A stretch of 64,000 nucleotides of DNA from Acidovorax sp. NCPPB 3576 (GTDB taxonomy: Bacteria > Pseudomonadota > Gammaproteobacteria > Burkholderiales > Burkholderiaceae_C). Numbering within the stretch: the stretch's first letter is position 1; each line of letters begins with the position of its first letter. Made by a program: the position numbers and the translations under genes. The stretch is from the NCBI RefSeq assembly GCF_028473605.1, contig NZ_CP097267.1, positions 872,501 to 936,500 of the forward strand. The letters are read 5' to 3'. Shown piece by piece: positions 7,243-17,021 of the stretch. The notes beneath the pieces are model-generated. The model searched no databases, was not told the origin of the DNA, and saw nothing but the letters and a program-made list of their open reading frames with translations.

Positions 7243-9387
7243 TTAGAAACGTGCCTGCACGCCCAGCGTCACCGCGCGCGCCGTCCCTGGTGCGACCCAG
7301 AGCCGGCTGTAGGAACTGGTGTAGTACGTCGTGTCGAAAATGTTGTCCACGTCCAAGGTCAGCCGCACGGATGGAGTGATGCGCCAATAGGCAACCAGCT
7401 TGGCCGTCCGGTAGCTGGGCAGGTCGAACGCGGCTGATCCCGCATTGGCTTCGGCCTGCGTGCGTGCCTGGCCCAGGCGGCGGCCGACGTGTGTGATGCC
7501 TCCGCCAATACCGTAACGCTGGCCATTGTCGAACGCGTTCTCGTACACCGCCAGCACGCTGCCATTGACTTTGGGCACATTGAGCAGCCGGCCCCCCACC
7601 TCCAGGGTGTTATCCCGGGTGATTTCCACGTCGTTCAAAACCAGGCTGGCATTGACCCGCCAGCGGGCTGTCACCTGGCCTGCCAAATCAAGCTCCAGGC
7701 CCCGGCTGCGCACCTCGCCTGCAGCAACGGAGTAGCCTGAATTCAGAGGGTCGGAGGTCAGTACATTGCGTTTGCGAATGTCGAAAAGCGCGGCCGTGGC
7801 GCCCATGCGTTGATCGGCGCTTTCCCATTTCGCGCCGACTTCCATGGAACGCCCGGTTTCCGGATCGAAGGCTTGAGAAGCGCTGTCCGACCCCACATTG
7901 GGGCGGAAAGAACGCCCGGCGTTTGCATACACCGTCCATTGCGTCGATGGCAGCCAACTCAGGCCGATGCGGGGAGACGTGGATGACGGCTCCTGGCTGG
8001 CGGTGGTGCCATTGCGCCGGTTTTCCAGCGACTGCCGGTATTGGTCCACACGCACCCCTCCCACCAGGCGCCACGTCGGTGACAGCTTGATGGCGTCCTG
8101 GAAATAAAACGCGGTGTTGCGCTGGCGTTCCAGCGTGTCCGTGTTGGGCAATGGTGTGGGCTGGGGCTGACCATATGCAGGTGCCTGAATGTCGATCGCA
8201 TAAGGCGAGGTGGCAGTGGGATTGGCCCGCAGCATCAGCGTGTCCAGATGGAACTTGAAACTCTCCATGCCGAAAAGCAGTTCGTGGGCAACGTCACCCG
8301 TCATGACATTGCCTTGTAACTCAGCTTGCAGGGCAATGTCGTCCGATGCGAAGTCCCGAAAGCGGCGTTGGCGCGTGAGCAGGCCATTGGCCTGCAGTGC
8401 GCTGGCTTCGGTGGAAAAGCCCTGGATCGAGGTCTCGCGGTAAGACAAGCCCACACGGCTGCGCCACTGCGGGCTCCACTCGTGCGACAGGATGAACTGA
8501 TGGGTCTGGTTTTCCACGGTCACATCGCCATCGCCGGGCTCCCCCAGGAACCGGCTGCGTGGGATGGTGCCCAGCCGATTGCCCACGGCCACCACGCCCC
8601 GGTCCAACGGAGTCGCGTGTCGCAGAAACTCTCCTGCGTATTCCAGCACCGTGTCGCGGCCGAGCTTCCAGGTGAATGCCGGGGCAACCACTCGCCGCTC
8701 GGAACTCACATGGTCGCGAAAGCTGTCGCGGTCCTCCACGGCAACGTTGAGTCGGTAGGCGAAGTTTTCACCGATGGGGCCGGTGCTGTCGAATGCGCCT
8801 CGCTTGAGGCCTTGGCTGCCTACGGAGCCCTCGATCGCATTGGCCGCCTTCCACAAAGGCCGCTTGCTCACGATGTTCAAGGTTCCGCCGGGCTCGCTGC
8901 TGCCATAGAGGGCCGCGGCCGGGCCTTTGAGGAACTCGATGCGCTCCACACCCGCCAGATCTCGCGGCGCGTTGAAGCCCCGGTTGGAGGAGAAGCCGTT
9001 CATCAAGGTGGCCATGCCGGTGTTTTCGTTGCCTGGGAGGCCACGGATGGCAACGTTGTCCCATAGCCCACCGAAATTGTTCTGGCGGGACACGCCGCCC
9101 ACGTAGTCGAGCACATCATCGAGCCGCGTGGCTCCGAGGTCGTCGATGGCCTGGCGGGTGACGACACGCACCGATTGCGGCAGTTCCCGCAGTGGCAGGT
9201 CGGTCTTGGCGCCAGCGGCTTCTTCCGCATGGTATGCGCCGGATTCGGTGCGTCCGACGATCTCGACGGTAGACAGTTGGGGCGCACTGTCGGCGGTTTG
9301 CGCCATGGCGGAACTGCAGGAAAGGGCCGCCATGGCGAGCGTGAGGGGAAAGGGCGCGCGGGCGCCCTGGAAGGAACTGGAAAACAT
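7243..9387 (-). CDS. TonB-dependent siderophore receptor
   Basis: An outer-membrane receptor of the FhuA/FecA type for ferric siderophores, ~714 residues from the ATG at 9387. From that start a signal peptide is visible (PFPLTLAMAALSCSSAMA), then a TonB-box-like segment (LSTVEIVG), the plug domain (LPQSVRVVTRQAIDDLG, LDYVGGVSRQNNFGG, FLKGPAAALYGSSEPGGTLN) and a 22-strand barrel ending in the typical aromatic C-terminus GVQARF. The frame is open to 9570, and an ATG at 9528 overlaps the stop of the upstream DUF2946-like gene (TGATG), so a longer, translationally coupled start is possible; it would give an unusual 47-residue extension before the signal peptide. Substrate unknown. Confidence 0.88.
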   Translation of the reverse strand: MFSSSFQGARAPFPLTLAMAALSCSSAMAQTADSAPQLSTVEIVGRTESGAYHAEEAAGAKTDLPLRELPQSVRVVTRQAIDDLGATRLDDVLDYVGGVSRQNNFGGLWDNVAIRGLPGNENTGMATLMNGFSSNRGFNAPRDLAGVERIEFLKGPAAALYGSSEPGGTLNIVSKRPLWKAANAIEGSVGSQGLKRGAFDSTGPIGENFAYRLNVAVEDRDSFRDHVSSERRVVAPAFTWKLGRDTVLEYAGEFLRHATPLDRGVVAVGNRLGTIPRSRFLGEPGDGDVTVENQTHQFILSHEWSPQWRSRVGLSYRETSIQGFSTEASALQANGLLTRQRRFRDFASDDIALQAELQGNVMTGDVAHELLFGMESFKFHLDTLMLRANPTATSPYAIDIQAPAYGQPQPTPLPNTDTLERQRNTAFYFQDAIKLSPTWRLVGGVRVDQYRQSLENRRNGTTASQEPSSTSPRIGLSWLPSTQWTVYANAGRSFRPNVGSDSASQAFDPETGRSMEVGAKWESADQRMGATAALFDIRKRNVLTSDPLNSGYSVAAGEVRSRGLELDLAGQVTARWRVNASLVLNDVEITRDNTLEVGGRLLNVPKVNGSVLAVYENAFDNGQRYGIGGGITHVGRRLGQARTQAEANAGSAAFDLPSYRTAKLVAYWRITPSVRLTLDVDNIFDTTYYTSSYSRLWVAPGTARAVTLGVQARF

Positions 9388-9527
9388 GGACAGTATTGGA
9401 GAGAGGCCATCGAACGCAGGTCGACGGCTGGATGGCGTGCACGAATCCGGCTGCGGCGGCATAGCACCACGACGCGGAAGAAAAGGAAGGAGAGGGGAGA
9501 TGCCGCCGCGCTCAATGGCGGCATGCA

Positions 9528-9893
9528 TCAGGCAGGGAGAAAGGGGGGATCGCGCGATGCAAAGGGCCAACGATCAGGCGACGGCACCAAAGCGAGTGCG
9601 GCCGCAGGCGGCAGGCAGTTGCCGCCAGAGCCTGTTTCCGGCAGGGGCAATGCCATGCCACCCGGCAGGGCGGCAGGCTGCGCGAATGCCACGCATCCGG
9701 CGCAAGGGCCGTGTTCCTGCGCGTGCATCGGCTTCGAATGGCGCGAAGTATCTTCTTGCGCCATGCCGACGGTTGCCAGTCCGGCGCCTCCCATGGCTCG
9801 CAAATGCTCTGCTTCGTGCCGGGGTAACCCGATGCACGCGTGCAACAGCACGGCGATCAGGAGCAGGCGAAGGAAGATGCGGCGATGGTTCAT
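9528..9893 (-). CDS. Small exported protein, DUF2946-like
   Basis: A 121-residue protein with a hydrophobic N-terminus (FLRLLLIAVLLHACIGL) that fits a signal peptide or anchor. It then has several His residues and a CAGC motif followed by VAFAQPAALPGG, which resembles the DUF2946 family often found beside TonB-dependent receptors and metal-related genes. It lies directly upstream of the siderophore receptor, with its stop overlapping a possible receptor start, so the two are likely co-transcribed. Its role is not known; the His/Cys pairs could bind a metal. The family assignment is by resemblance only. Confidence 0.55.
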   Translation of the reverse strand: MNHRRIFLRLLLIAVLLHACIGLPRHEAEHLRAMGGAGLATVGMAQEDTSRHSKPMHAQEHGPCAGCVAFAQPAALPGGMALPLPETGSGGNCLPPAAALALVPSPDRWPFASRDPPFLPA

Positions 9894-9949
9894 GGCGAGG
9901 GCGCCGAATCATAGCGGCGTCCCTGCCGCTTCCCGCCGGACAAGAGATT

Positions 9950-11650
9950 TCAGTCGCCTTCGGTTGCCACGACCACTTGGTTGCGCCCTTGCTGCTTGGC
10001 CTGGTAGAGCGCCTGGTCGGCACGCTGGACGACGTCGATTTCGCTGGAGTCCTTCGGGCTGCAAAAGCTCATGCCCAGGCTCACCGTCAATTGCCCGACT
10101 GCCGGAAAGCGGCTTTGGCTCACGGCCACGCGAATCTTTTCGGCCACCACGCGGCCCTCCTGCCGGTCTTGTGGCTCCGGCAGCAGCACGACGAATTCCT
10201 CGCCACCGTAGCGCGCCACAAAATCGGTGATGCGCACGCTGCCCGAGATCACCTGGGCCAGTTGCTGGAGCACCGCGTCGCCGGTCTGGTGGCCATGGTG
10301 GTCGTTGACATGCTTGAAATGGTCGGCGTCGATGACCAGCAGCGCGAAGGTCCGGCCCGTGCGCTGAAAGAGCTGAACGTATTCGCGCAGCTTCTCGTCG
10401 AACCTGCGTCGGTTGTAGATGCCAGTGAGCGCATCGTGAATGGCCAGGTTCTCCAGCTCCTGGTTGGCCCGGTGCAGCGCTTGCGTGCGCTCTGTCACCT
10501 GGGCTTCCAACGAAGTGTTCAGTTGAGACAGCTCGCGTTCGCGCTCGAGCAGGGACGCCGTCATCGACTGGAAGGAGTGGTTGAGCTGCGTGATCTCCGA
10601 TGCGTGGTCGTCGCCTGGATACACCGGCGTTCCTGCGCGGTTTTCGATCATTCGGGCGGCGAGGGCCAGTTGCTCGATGGGCCGGCTGATGCGAGCCGCC
10701 AGCCGATAGGCCACGAGAGCGCAGGCCAGGGCAGTGAGCAGACCGAGAAGAATCAATTGCTGGCGCAGCGCCTTCACCGGCGCCAGCGCCTTGTCCAGCG
10801 GCTGGCGCAGCACGATGCGCCAGCCCAGGTCGGTGTGCGCCACGGTCGGTATCTCCACCATGCTGGTGAGGTACTCCGCGCCATCGCTCCACTGGAGGCG
10901 CTCCGACTGCGCCTGCGGCGAGGCGCCGGCGGGAAGATTCAGCAGCCCGGCATGCTGGAAGGGGTAAAGAATGTGCCCTGCCTTGTCCGCGATCAGTACC
11001 TCCGCGCCGTGCTGGCCGACCCGGTTCACCACGATGGATTCCACCGTCTCGGTCACCCAGGACCAGTGGGCATGGGCACCCAGCACCCCCCGCAACTGGC
11101 CTTGTTCGTCCAGGATGGGGGCCGCAAAGTCGATGAAGCGCAGCGGCTGGTCCGGGTTGCGGTTGGGCAACTGCTTGGCCAGCAGCACGGCTTCATGAAC
11201 GTCCCCCACGAACAGCCCGGAACGGGCGGACTGGAACCATGGCCGATGCTCGACCTGGGCACCGACCAGCACGCCATCGGTGGCTTGCGTGACCCGTCCG
11301 TTCGCGTCGGTGACACCGATCCAGGCGTATTCGTTGTGGGTGGTCTTGCGCAGGTCCAACGCTTGCCTCATCTCCTTGGCAGAAAGATCGCCGCGGGTGA
11401 ACAGTGCCAGCTGGCGCAACAGGTCGATTTCCTGAGCCCGCTCGCGCAGATTGGTCGCCAGCAGGTCGGCGGCCGATCGGGCGCTGGTGTGCAGCAGTTC
11501 ACCGCCGAAGCGGGCCAATTCCCCCGTCGCGATGTGGCCCACATAAAGCCCCACCCCCAGCAGGCTGGCAAGCGACAGCCCGCCAAACAGCAGGGTGAGC
11601 TGTCCCCTGAAGCTCTGGCGGGAGCCCTTGGCCTTGTCGGTGGTTTGCAT
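9950..11650 (-). CDS. Membrane diguanylate cyclase (Cache-HAMP-GGDEF)
   Basis: A 566-residue inner-membrane enzyme that should make cyclic di-GMP. Order: TM1 (residues ~20-42), a periplasmic double-Cache sensor (~43-300, with YAWIGVTDANGRV, HRPWFQSAR and FAAPILDEQGQLRGVLG), TM2 (~305-325), HAMP (~325-380), a short coiled coil, and a GGDEF domain (~405-560). The active-site motif is GGEEF at 482-486, and an RITD inhibitory site sits nine residues before it, so product inhibition is expected. The 72-base gap to the divergent ParB-like gene must hold both promoters. The Cache ligand is unknown. Confidence 0.93.
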   Translation of the reverse strand: MQTTDKAKGSRQSFRGQLTLLFGGLSLASLLGVGLYVGHIATGELARFGGELLHTSARSAADLLATNLRERAQEIDLLRQLALFTRGDLSAKEMRQALDLRKTTHNEYAWIGVTDANGRVTQATDGVLVGAQVEHRPWFQSARSGLFVGDVHEAVLLAKQLPNRNPDQPLRFIDFAAPILDEQGQLRGVLGAHAHWSWVTETVESIVVNRVGQHGAEVLIADKAGHILYPFQHAGLLNLPAGASPQAQSERLQWSDGAEYLTSMVEIPTVAHTDLGWRIVLRQPLDKALAPVKALRQQLILLGLLTALACALVAYRLAARISRPIEQLALAARMIENRAGTPVYPGDDHASEITQLNHSFQSMTASLLERERELSQLNTSLEAQVTERTQALHRANQELENLAIHDALTGIYNRRRFDEKLREYVQLFQRTGRTFALLVIDADHFKHVNDHHGHQTGDAVLQQLAQVISGSVRITDFVARYGGEEFVVLLPEPQDRQEGRVVAEKIRVAVSQSRFPAVGQLTVSLGMSFCSPKDSSEIDVVQRADQALYQAKQQGRNQVVVATEGD

Positions 11651-11722
11651 ACGTCTTCGATTCTCGCCGCATCAGAGCGGGCTCTCTACAATGCCGGCCC
11701 TTTGGTCCTGGAAACCCCGCCC

Positions 11723-12562
11723 ATGCATATCGTCGTCAACGAAGAACTCAAGGCCTACATCGATCCCCTGAGCCCCGAAGAGCACGCGGCCCTGGAACGC
11801 AGTCTGCTGGCAGAGGGGTGTCGCGATGCGCTGGTGCTGTGGGGCGAGATTCTGGTCGATGGCCATAACCGTTACGGTATCTGCCAAAAACACGGGTTGC
11901 CGTTTCAGACGGTACAAAATCAGAATTTCCGCTCCATGGAAGATGTCCATTTGTGGATGATCGACCAGCACCTGGGCCGGCGTAGCGTATCGGACTTCCA
12001 GCGGGGCGTGCTGGCCTTGCGAAAACGGGAGATTCTGGCCGATCGCAATGTCCGCGCCGCCAATGGCGAGGCAGTGAAAGAAGCACCCCCCGCCAGCGCG
12101 ACCGATGCTTCCGGCCACAGCACCGCGCTCGCAGACGATGCACCAGCGCAGGTGCCACCCCTGGAAGCCCCGCCACTGTCCAGCCGGGAGTCCATTGCCA
12201 AGGCGGCAAGGCTCAGCAGCAGTCAGGTGGTCATGATCGAGAAAATAAGAAAGCAGGCTGCGCCAGAGGTCGTGGCGGCGGTGAAGTCAGGCGCACTCTC
12301 GCTCAATGCGGCGGCTGCCGTGGCTACGCTGCCGCAAGAAGAGCAGCGCGCCGCTGCCGTGGCTGGAGGCGATGAGCTCAAGCAGGCCGCCAAGCGGGTG
12401 CGTGAGGCCAGGCGCAAGCCGCGCGACGAAGCGGACGCCCCGTCCCTCGATACGATGCAATCGTTGCGCGCCCGCGTGGCTGAACTCACAGCCGAGAACG
12501 AGGAGCTGCGCCGCCAATTGGCCGCCTGGCAGGCTCAGCCGGCCACACAGGGTGAGCGCTGA
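11723..12562 (+). CDS. ParB-like nuclease-domain DNA-binding protein
   Basis: A 279-residue soluble protein. Residues ~8-60 resemble the ParB/sulfiredoxin fold (IDPLSPEEHAALERSLLAEG, then ILVDGHNRYGICQKHG). A helix-turn-helix-like region follows near 155-215 (SRESIAKAARLSSSQVVMIEKI, VKSGALSLNAAAAVATLP). The C-terminus (~245-272) is a coiled coil (SLRARVAELTAENEELRRQLAAW), suggesting dimer formation. There is no ParA partner nearby, so a role in chromosome partition is unlikely; such stand-alone proteins occur on plasmids, islands and phages. It was assigned the ATG at 11723 because the domain begins there, although the same frame is open far upstream as an antisense shadow. Confidence 0.7.
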   Translation: MHIVVNEELKAYIDPLSPEEHAALERSLLAEGCRDALVLWGEILVDGHNRYGICQKHGLPFQTVQNQNFRSMEDVHLWMIDQHLGRRSVSDFQRGVLALRKREILADRNVRAANGEAVKEAPPASATDASGHSTALADDAPAQVPPLEAPPLSSRESIAKAARLSSSQVVMIEKIRKQAAPEVVAAVKSGALSLNAAAAVATLPQEEQRAAAVAGGDELKQAAKRVREARRKPRDEADAPSLDTMQSLRARVAELTAENEELRRQLAAWQAQPATQGER

Positions 12563-12681
12563 AGACGTAGCAACGTTTTCGCCATTGCACACGGGGGTTT
12601 CGACGGGTATCCGCATCTTGTGTGCGGGTGTTACGGCCATGCCATTGGGCTCTATGATTTGGGCCCACTTCGATCCGTGCC

Positions 12682-15600
12682 ATGACACCTAACGCCCCTT
12701 CCTCCCAGATCCAGCGAGGCATGCCCATTCGGCTGTTCGCTGGCTTCATGTTGGCCGCGTTGGCCACCACCATCATCGCCCTGTTCACATACCAGTCCCA
12801 GCAGGAGCGGGCCGACGCCGTGGCACGCATCAACGCGGCCGTGGAATCCCTCTCGCAGATGCAGACGGTCCTGTCGGTCACGAAGGATGCAGAGACGGGA
12901 CAACGCGGCTACCTGCTCACCGGTGAGACCCGGTACCTGCAGCCCTACACGGCCGCGCAGGCCGCGCTCAAGCCCGAAATGGGGCGGCTGCGCACATTGG
13001 TTCAGGCCTCGCCCGAGCAATTGCAGCGATTCGATCATCTGCAGGCACTGGTGGCCCAGAAGATGGCGGAACTCGACGAAACGGTGAACATGCGGCGTGC
13101 AGGCAATGTGGAGGGCGCAGCGGATGTGGTGCGCACGGACAAGGGCCGCGCCACCATGGATGCCATCCGCAACATCCTGCGGGACATGCTCAATGCCGAG
13201 CGCCAGGAATTGGATAGCCGCCGCGGCGAGTGGGACACCGCAGCCCGCTTCGGGGCCTATTTCACCTGGATCAGTTCGTTCGTCCTGCTGCTGCTGATCC
13301 TGGCATCCGCAGCGCTGGCCCGAAGCGATCACCGCGCCAAGGCCCAGGAGGACTGGATCAAGGGGGGCCTGGTGGGACTGGGCCACCGGCTGCAAGGCGA
13401 TCACCGATTGAGCGACCTGGGCCCGATCGTGATGGATTACCTTGCCGATTGGCTGGGCGCGCGGGTCGGCGCGGCCTATGTGGCCGAAGGCGGCGGCGTG
13501 TTCCAGCGGTTCGGCAGCTATGCGCTCGCGAACCCGCAGGCTGGTGCCCGTGTGCTGAGCGGCCAGGGCCTGCTGGGGCAGGCGGCCGATTCCCGCCAGT
13601 TGATGCATGTGAAGGAAGTGCCAACGAATTACCTGCCGATTTCCTCGGGAGTGGGCCATGGAACGCCGGCCGAGATCGTGCTGGTGCCGGCCGTGCACAA
13701 CGGGGTCGTGCATGCGGTGATCGAGTTCGGCTTCTTCCGTACCTTGCGTGACGCCGATCTGGAACTGCTCACCCGTGCGTCGGAGTTGCTCGCCACGTCC
13801 ATCCGCTCGGCCATCGACCGCACCAGACTCGAAGCCCTGCTGGAGGAAACCCAGCGCCAGGCCGAAGAGTTGCAGGCACAGCAGGAAGAACTGCGTGTGA
13901 GCAACGAAGAACTGGAGCAGCAAAGCCGGGTGCTGCAGGAGTCGCAAGCCCAGATGGAGGCGCAGCAGACCGAGCTGGAGCAAAGCAACGCCCAGTTGGA
14001 AGAGCAGACACAGCAACTCGAATACCAGAAACAGCAACTGCTGCGCGCGCAGGATGCGCTGTCGCAAAAGGCCAATGATCTGGAGCAGGCCAGCCAGTAC
14101 AAGAGCGAGTTTCTGGCCAACATGAGCCATGAGTTGCGCACGCCGCTGAACTCCAGTCTCATCCTGGCCAAGCTGCTGGCGGACAACAAGGCCGGCAACC
14201 TGACGGGGGAGCAGGTCAAATACGCCCAGACCATCCATGGCGCCGGCAACGACCTGCTGGCCCTCATCAACGACATCCTCGACCTGTCCAAGATCGAAGC
14301 GGGGCAGGCAACGATTTCCATCGAGCCGATGGATGTAGCCCGCGCGGTGAACGCGTTGGCGGACCCGTTGCGCCCCATCGCGCACGACAAGGGCCTGGCC
14401 CTGCACTGCACGGTGGAGCCGGGCGCCCCCGCCACCTTGCAGACGGATGTGCAGCGCTTCGGCCAGGTGCTGAAGAACCTGTTGTCCAACGCCCTGAAGT
14501 TCACCGAGCAAGGCGAGGTCTCATTGCGCGTCTTCGGCAATGCCGACGGTACGGTGTCGTTCGCGGTCAGCGACACGGGCATCGGCATTCCCGAGCACCA
14601 GCAGGAACTGATCTTCGAGGCGTTCCGGCAGGCCGACGGTAGCACCCACCGCCGGTACGGCGGAACGGGGCTGGGGCTGTCGATTTCCCGCGACCTCGCG
14701 CAATTGCTCGGCGGCAGCATCACCGTGCGAAGCACCCCAGGACAAGGCAGCGTCTTCACCCTGGTGCTGCCCCTGGTCGCGCCATTGAATGCGCCGCAGG
14801 ATGCGGCCCGGCCAACGGCGCAGGCATCGTCTGCCTCTGCGATTCCAACTCCTGCCCCGGCCAGCCGAGCCGTGGTTCCGCCCGCTACGCCCACAGAAGG
14901 CGTGCCCCTCATCCCGCCGTCCGCCGCTGCGGTGAGGCGCCCAGCGAACGCCGTGGCGGATGACCGGGACCAGCTGGCGCCCGGGCGCCGCACCATCTTG
15001 GTGGTCGAGGACGACGTGCGTTTCGCCCGCATCCTGCTGGACCTCTCCCGGGAAATGGGCTTTCAGTGCGTGATCACCCACACCGGTGGCGAAGGCCTGG
15101 CGGCTGCGCTCGACTACATGCCCAATGCGGTCGTGCTGGACATGAATTTGCCGGATATTTCCGGCCTTGCGGTGCTCGATCAACTCAAGCGCAATCCGGT
15201 GACACGGCATATTCCGGTCCATGTCGTCTCCGTCGCCGACTATGCCCAGGAAGCCATGGGCCGGGGCGCCATCGGCTATGCGCTCAAGCCTGTCAAGCGG
15301 GATGAACTCGTGCAGGCATTGCAGCTCATGGAAGCCAAGTTCACCCAGGCCATGCGCCGCGTGCTGGTGGTGGAAGACGATGAAAGGCAGCGCGAAAGCA
15401 TGCACCACCTGCTGGCCAATGGCGATGTGGAGATCGTCGGTGCCGAGACGGCGCAGCGCGCGCTCGAACTGCTGCGCACCAGCACGTTCGACTGCATGGT
15501 GATGGACCTGAACCTACCCGACCTGAGCGGCTACGAACTGCTGGAAAAGATGGCGGGCCAGGAGGAAGTGGCGTTTCCGCCTGTCATCGTCTACACCGGC

Positions 15601-16173
15601 CGTTCGTTGTCGCGCGATGAAGAGCAGCGGCTGCGGCGCTACTCCAAGTCCATCATCATCAAGGACGCACGCTCGCCCGAGCGGCTGCTGGACGAGGTCA
15701 CGCTGTTCCTGCACCAGGTGGAGTCCAAGCTGCCCGCAGACCGCCAGCAGATGCTGCAGATGGCCCGTGACCGCGAATCCACTTTGGAAGGGCGGAACAT
15801 TCTGGTGGTGGAGGACGACGTGCGCAACATCTTCGCGCTGTCCAGCGTGCTCGAACCCACCGGTGCCAAGGTGCAGATCGCACGCAACGGGCGCGAGGCA
15901 CTGGAAGCCCTGGAGCGCGCGCAGTCTGGCGATGCGGCAGTGGTTGATTTGGTGCTGATGGACATCATGATGCCGGAGATGGATGGCTTCACGGCCATGA
16001 GCGAGATCCGAAAGCGCCCCGAATGGCGGCGCCTGCCCATCATTGCGCTCACCGCCAAGGCCATGAAGGACGACCAGGAGAAGTGCCTGGCCGCCGGCGC
16101 CAACGACTACATCGCCAAGCCACTGGATGTCGAAAAGCTGCTCTCGCTCGTTCGCGTGTGGATGCCCAAATGA
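12682..16173 (+). CDS. Hybrid sensor histidine kinase with CHASE3, GAF and three receiver domains
   Basis: A 1163-residue inner-membrane signalling protein. Order: TM1 (~16-37), CHASE3 extracellular sensor (~38-188, containing the conserved DAETGQRGYLLTGE), TM2 (~192-213), GAF (~225-375), a long Gln/Glu-rich coiled coil (~380-475), HisKA with phosphoacceptor His483 (MSHELRTPLNSS), an HATPase domain (LSNALKFT, DTGIGIP, GGTGLGLSIS), a Pro/Ala-rich linker (~705-765), then three receivers starting near 771 (ILVVEDDVRF), 893 (VLVVEDDERQ) and 1040 (ILVVEDDVRN). Its stop overlaps the cheR-like start (ATGA), so it is the first gene of a coupled signalling operon. The domain order matches multi-receiver kinases found with CheB/CheR pairs in betaproteobacteria. 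Stimulus unknown. Confidence 0.93.
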   Translation: MTPNAPSSQIQRGMPIRLFAGFMLAALATTIIALFTYQSQQERADAVARINAAVESLSQMQTVLSVTKDAETGQRGYLLTGETRYLQPYTAAQAALKPEMGRLRTLVQASPEQLQRFDHLQALVAQKMAELDETVNMRRAGNVEGAADVVRTDKGRATMDAIRNILRDMLNAERQELDSRRGEWDTAARFGAYFTWISSFVLLLLILASAALARSDHRAKAQEDWIKGGLVGLGHRLQGDHRLSDLGPIVMDYLADWLGARVGAAYVAEGGGVFQRFGSYALANPQAGARVLSGQGLLGQAADSRQLMHVKEVPTNYLPISSGVGHGTPAEIVLVPAVHNGVVHAVIEFGFFRTLRDADLELLTRASELLATSIRSAIDRTRLEALLEETQRQAEELQAQQEELRVSNEELEQQSRVLQESQAQMEAQQTELEQSNAQLEEQTQQLEYQKQQLLRAQDALSQKANDLEQASQYKSEFLANMSHELRTPLNSSLILAKLLADNKAGNLTGEQVKYAQTIHGAGNDLLALINDILDLSKIEAGQATISIEPMDVARAVNALADPLRPIAHDKGLALHCTVEPGAPATLQTDVQRFGQVLKNLLSNALKFTEQGEVSLRVFGNADGTVSFAVSDTGIGIPEHQQELIFEAFRQADGSTHRRYGGTGLGLSISRDLAQLLGGSITVRSTPGQGSVFTLVLPLVAPLNAPQDAARPTAQASSASAIPTPAPASRAVVPPATPTEGVPLIPPSAAAVRRPANAVADDRDQLAPGRRTILVVEDDVRFARILLDLSREMGFQCVITHTGGEGLAAALDYMPNAVVLDMNLPDISGLAVLDQLKRNPVTRHIPVHVVSVADYAQEAMGRGAIGYALKPVKRDELVQALQLMEAKFTQAMRRVLVVEDDERQRESMHHLLANGDVEIVGAETAQRALELLRTSTFDCMVMDLNLPDLSGYELLEKMAGQEEVAFPPVIVYTGRSLSRDEEQRLRRYSKSIIIKDARSPERLLDEVTLFLHQVESKLPADRQQMLQMARDRESTLEGRNILVVEDDVRNIFALSSVLEPTGAKVQIARNGREALEALERAQSGDAAVVDLVLMDIMMPEMDGFTAMSEIRKRPEWRRLPIIALTAKAMKDDQEKCLAAGANDYIAKPLDVEKLLSLVRVWMPK

Positions 16174-17021
16174 GCGAAGACCCGGCTGCTCAGCAGCGAA
16201 AGAAGACGTTCGACATCGAGCAGCACCTGCTGGTCGAGGCGATCTACCGCCGCTACCACTACGACTTTCGCGGGTATGCGCAAGCCTCGCTCAAGCGCCG
16301 CTTGCAAACTGCGCTCACCCGCTTCCATTGCCGGTCGGTCTCGCAGCTGCAGCATCTGGTTTTGCACGATCCTGAGGTGTTTCCCGCCATGCTGGAGTAC
16401 CTCACGGTGCAGGTGAGCGAGATGTTCCGCGACCCGACTTATTTTCGCGCGCTGCGCGAAACGGTGGTGCCGGTGCTTCGAACCTACCCCTCGCTCAAGA
16501 TCTGGGTAGCGGGCTGCAGCACGGGCGAGGAGGTGTATTCGCTGGCTATTTTGCTGCGGGAGGAGGGCCTGCTGGACCGCACCCTGATCTATGCCACCGA
16601 TATCAACGCCAACGCCCTGCAAAAGGCCGAAGCCGGCATCTACGCCATCGAGCGCGTGCCGACCTTCACCGAGAACCATGCCAAGTCGGGGGGGCGCACC
16701 TCGCTGTCGGAGCATTACACCGCGGCGTACGGGCGCGTGGTACTCGATAAGAGCCTGCGCAAGCACATCGTGTTCTCGGACCACAGCCTGGCCACCGACA
16801 GCGTGTTCGCCGAAGTGCAACTGGTGTCCTGCCGCAACGTGCTGATCTATTTCGACCGCGACCTGCAGGACCGCGCGTTGGGCCTGTTCCGCGACGCACT
16901 GTGCCGCAAGGGCTTTCTAGGGTTGGGGTCGAAGGAGTCGCTGCGCTTTTCGTCGCACGCGGGCGAGTTCGACGAACTCGTGCCGCAGGACCGCCTGTTC
17001 CAGAAGAAGGGTGGGGCATGA
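16170..17021 (+). CDS. CheR-type protein-glutamate methyltransferase
   Basis: A 283-residue SAM-dependent methyltransferase of the CheR family. The N-terminal helical domain (~15-85, with FRGYAQASLKRRL) is followed by the catalytic domain: MFRDPTYFRALRE, the SAM loop WVAGCSTGEEVYSLAI, the ATDINANALQKAEAGIYA strand, and CRNVLIYFD. The ATG overlaps the stop of the hybrid kinase. There is no chemoreceptor or cheA/cheW here, so the likely target is a Glu/Gln-rich region in a partner such as the long coiled coil of the adjacent kinase; that link is inference from gene order. Confidence 0.92.
   Translation: MSEDPAAQQRKKTFDIEQHLLVEAIYRRYHYDFRGYAQASLKRRLQTALTRFHCRSVSQLQHLVLHDPEVFPAMLEYLTVQVSEMFRDPTYFRALRETVVPVLRTYPSLKIWVAGCSTGEEVYSLAILLREEGLLDRTLIYATDINANALQKAEAGIYAIERVPTFTENHAKSGGRTSLSEHYTAAYGRVVLDKSLRKHIVFSDHSLATDSVFAEVQLVSCRNVLIYFDRDLQDRALGLFRDALCRKGFLGLGSKESLRFSSHAGEFDELVPQDRLFQKKGGA

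Noticed and set aside
9128..12562. A 1144-codon plus-strand frame running across the receptor, DUF2946-like gene and diguanylate cyclase
   Set aside because: Only the last 279 codons look like protein (ParB-like). The rest is antisense to three well-supported minus-strand genes; high GC removes stops.
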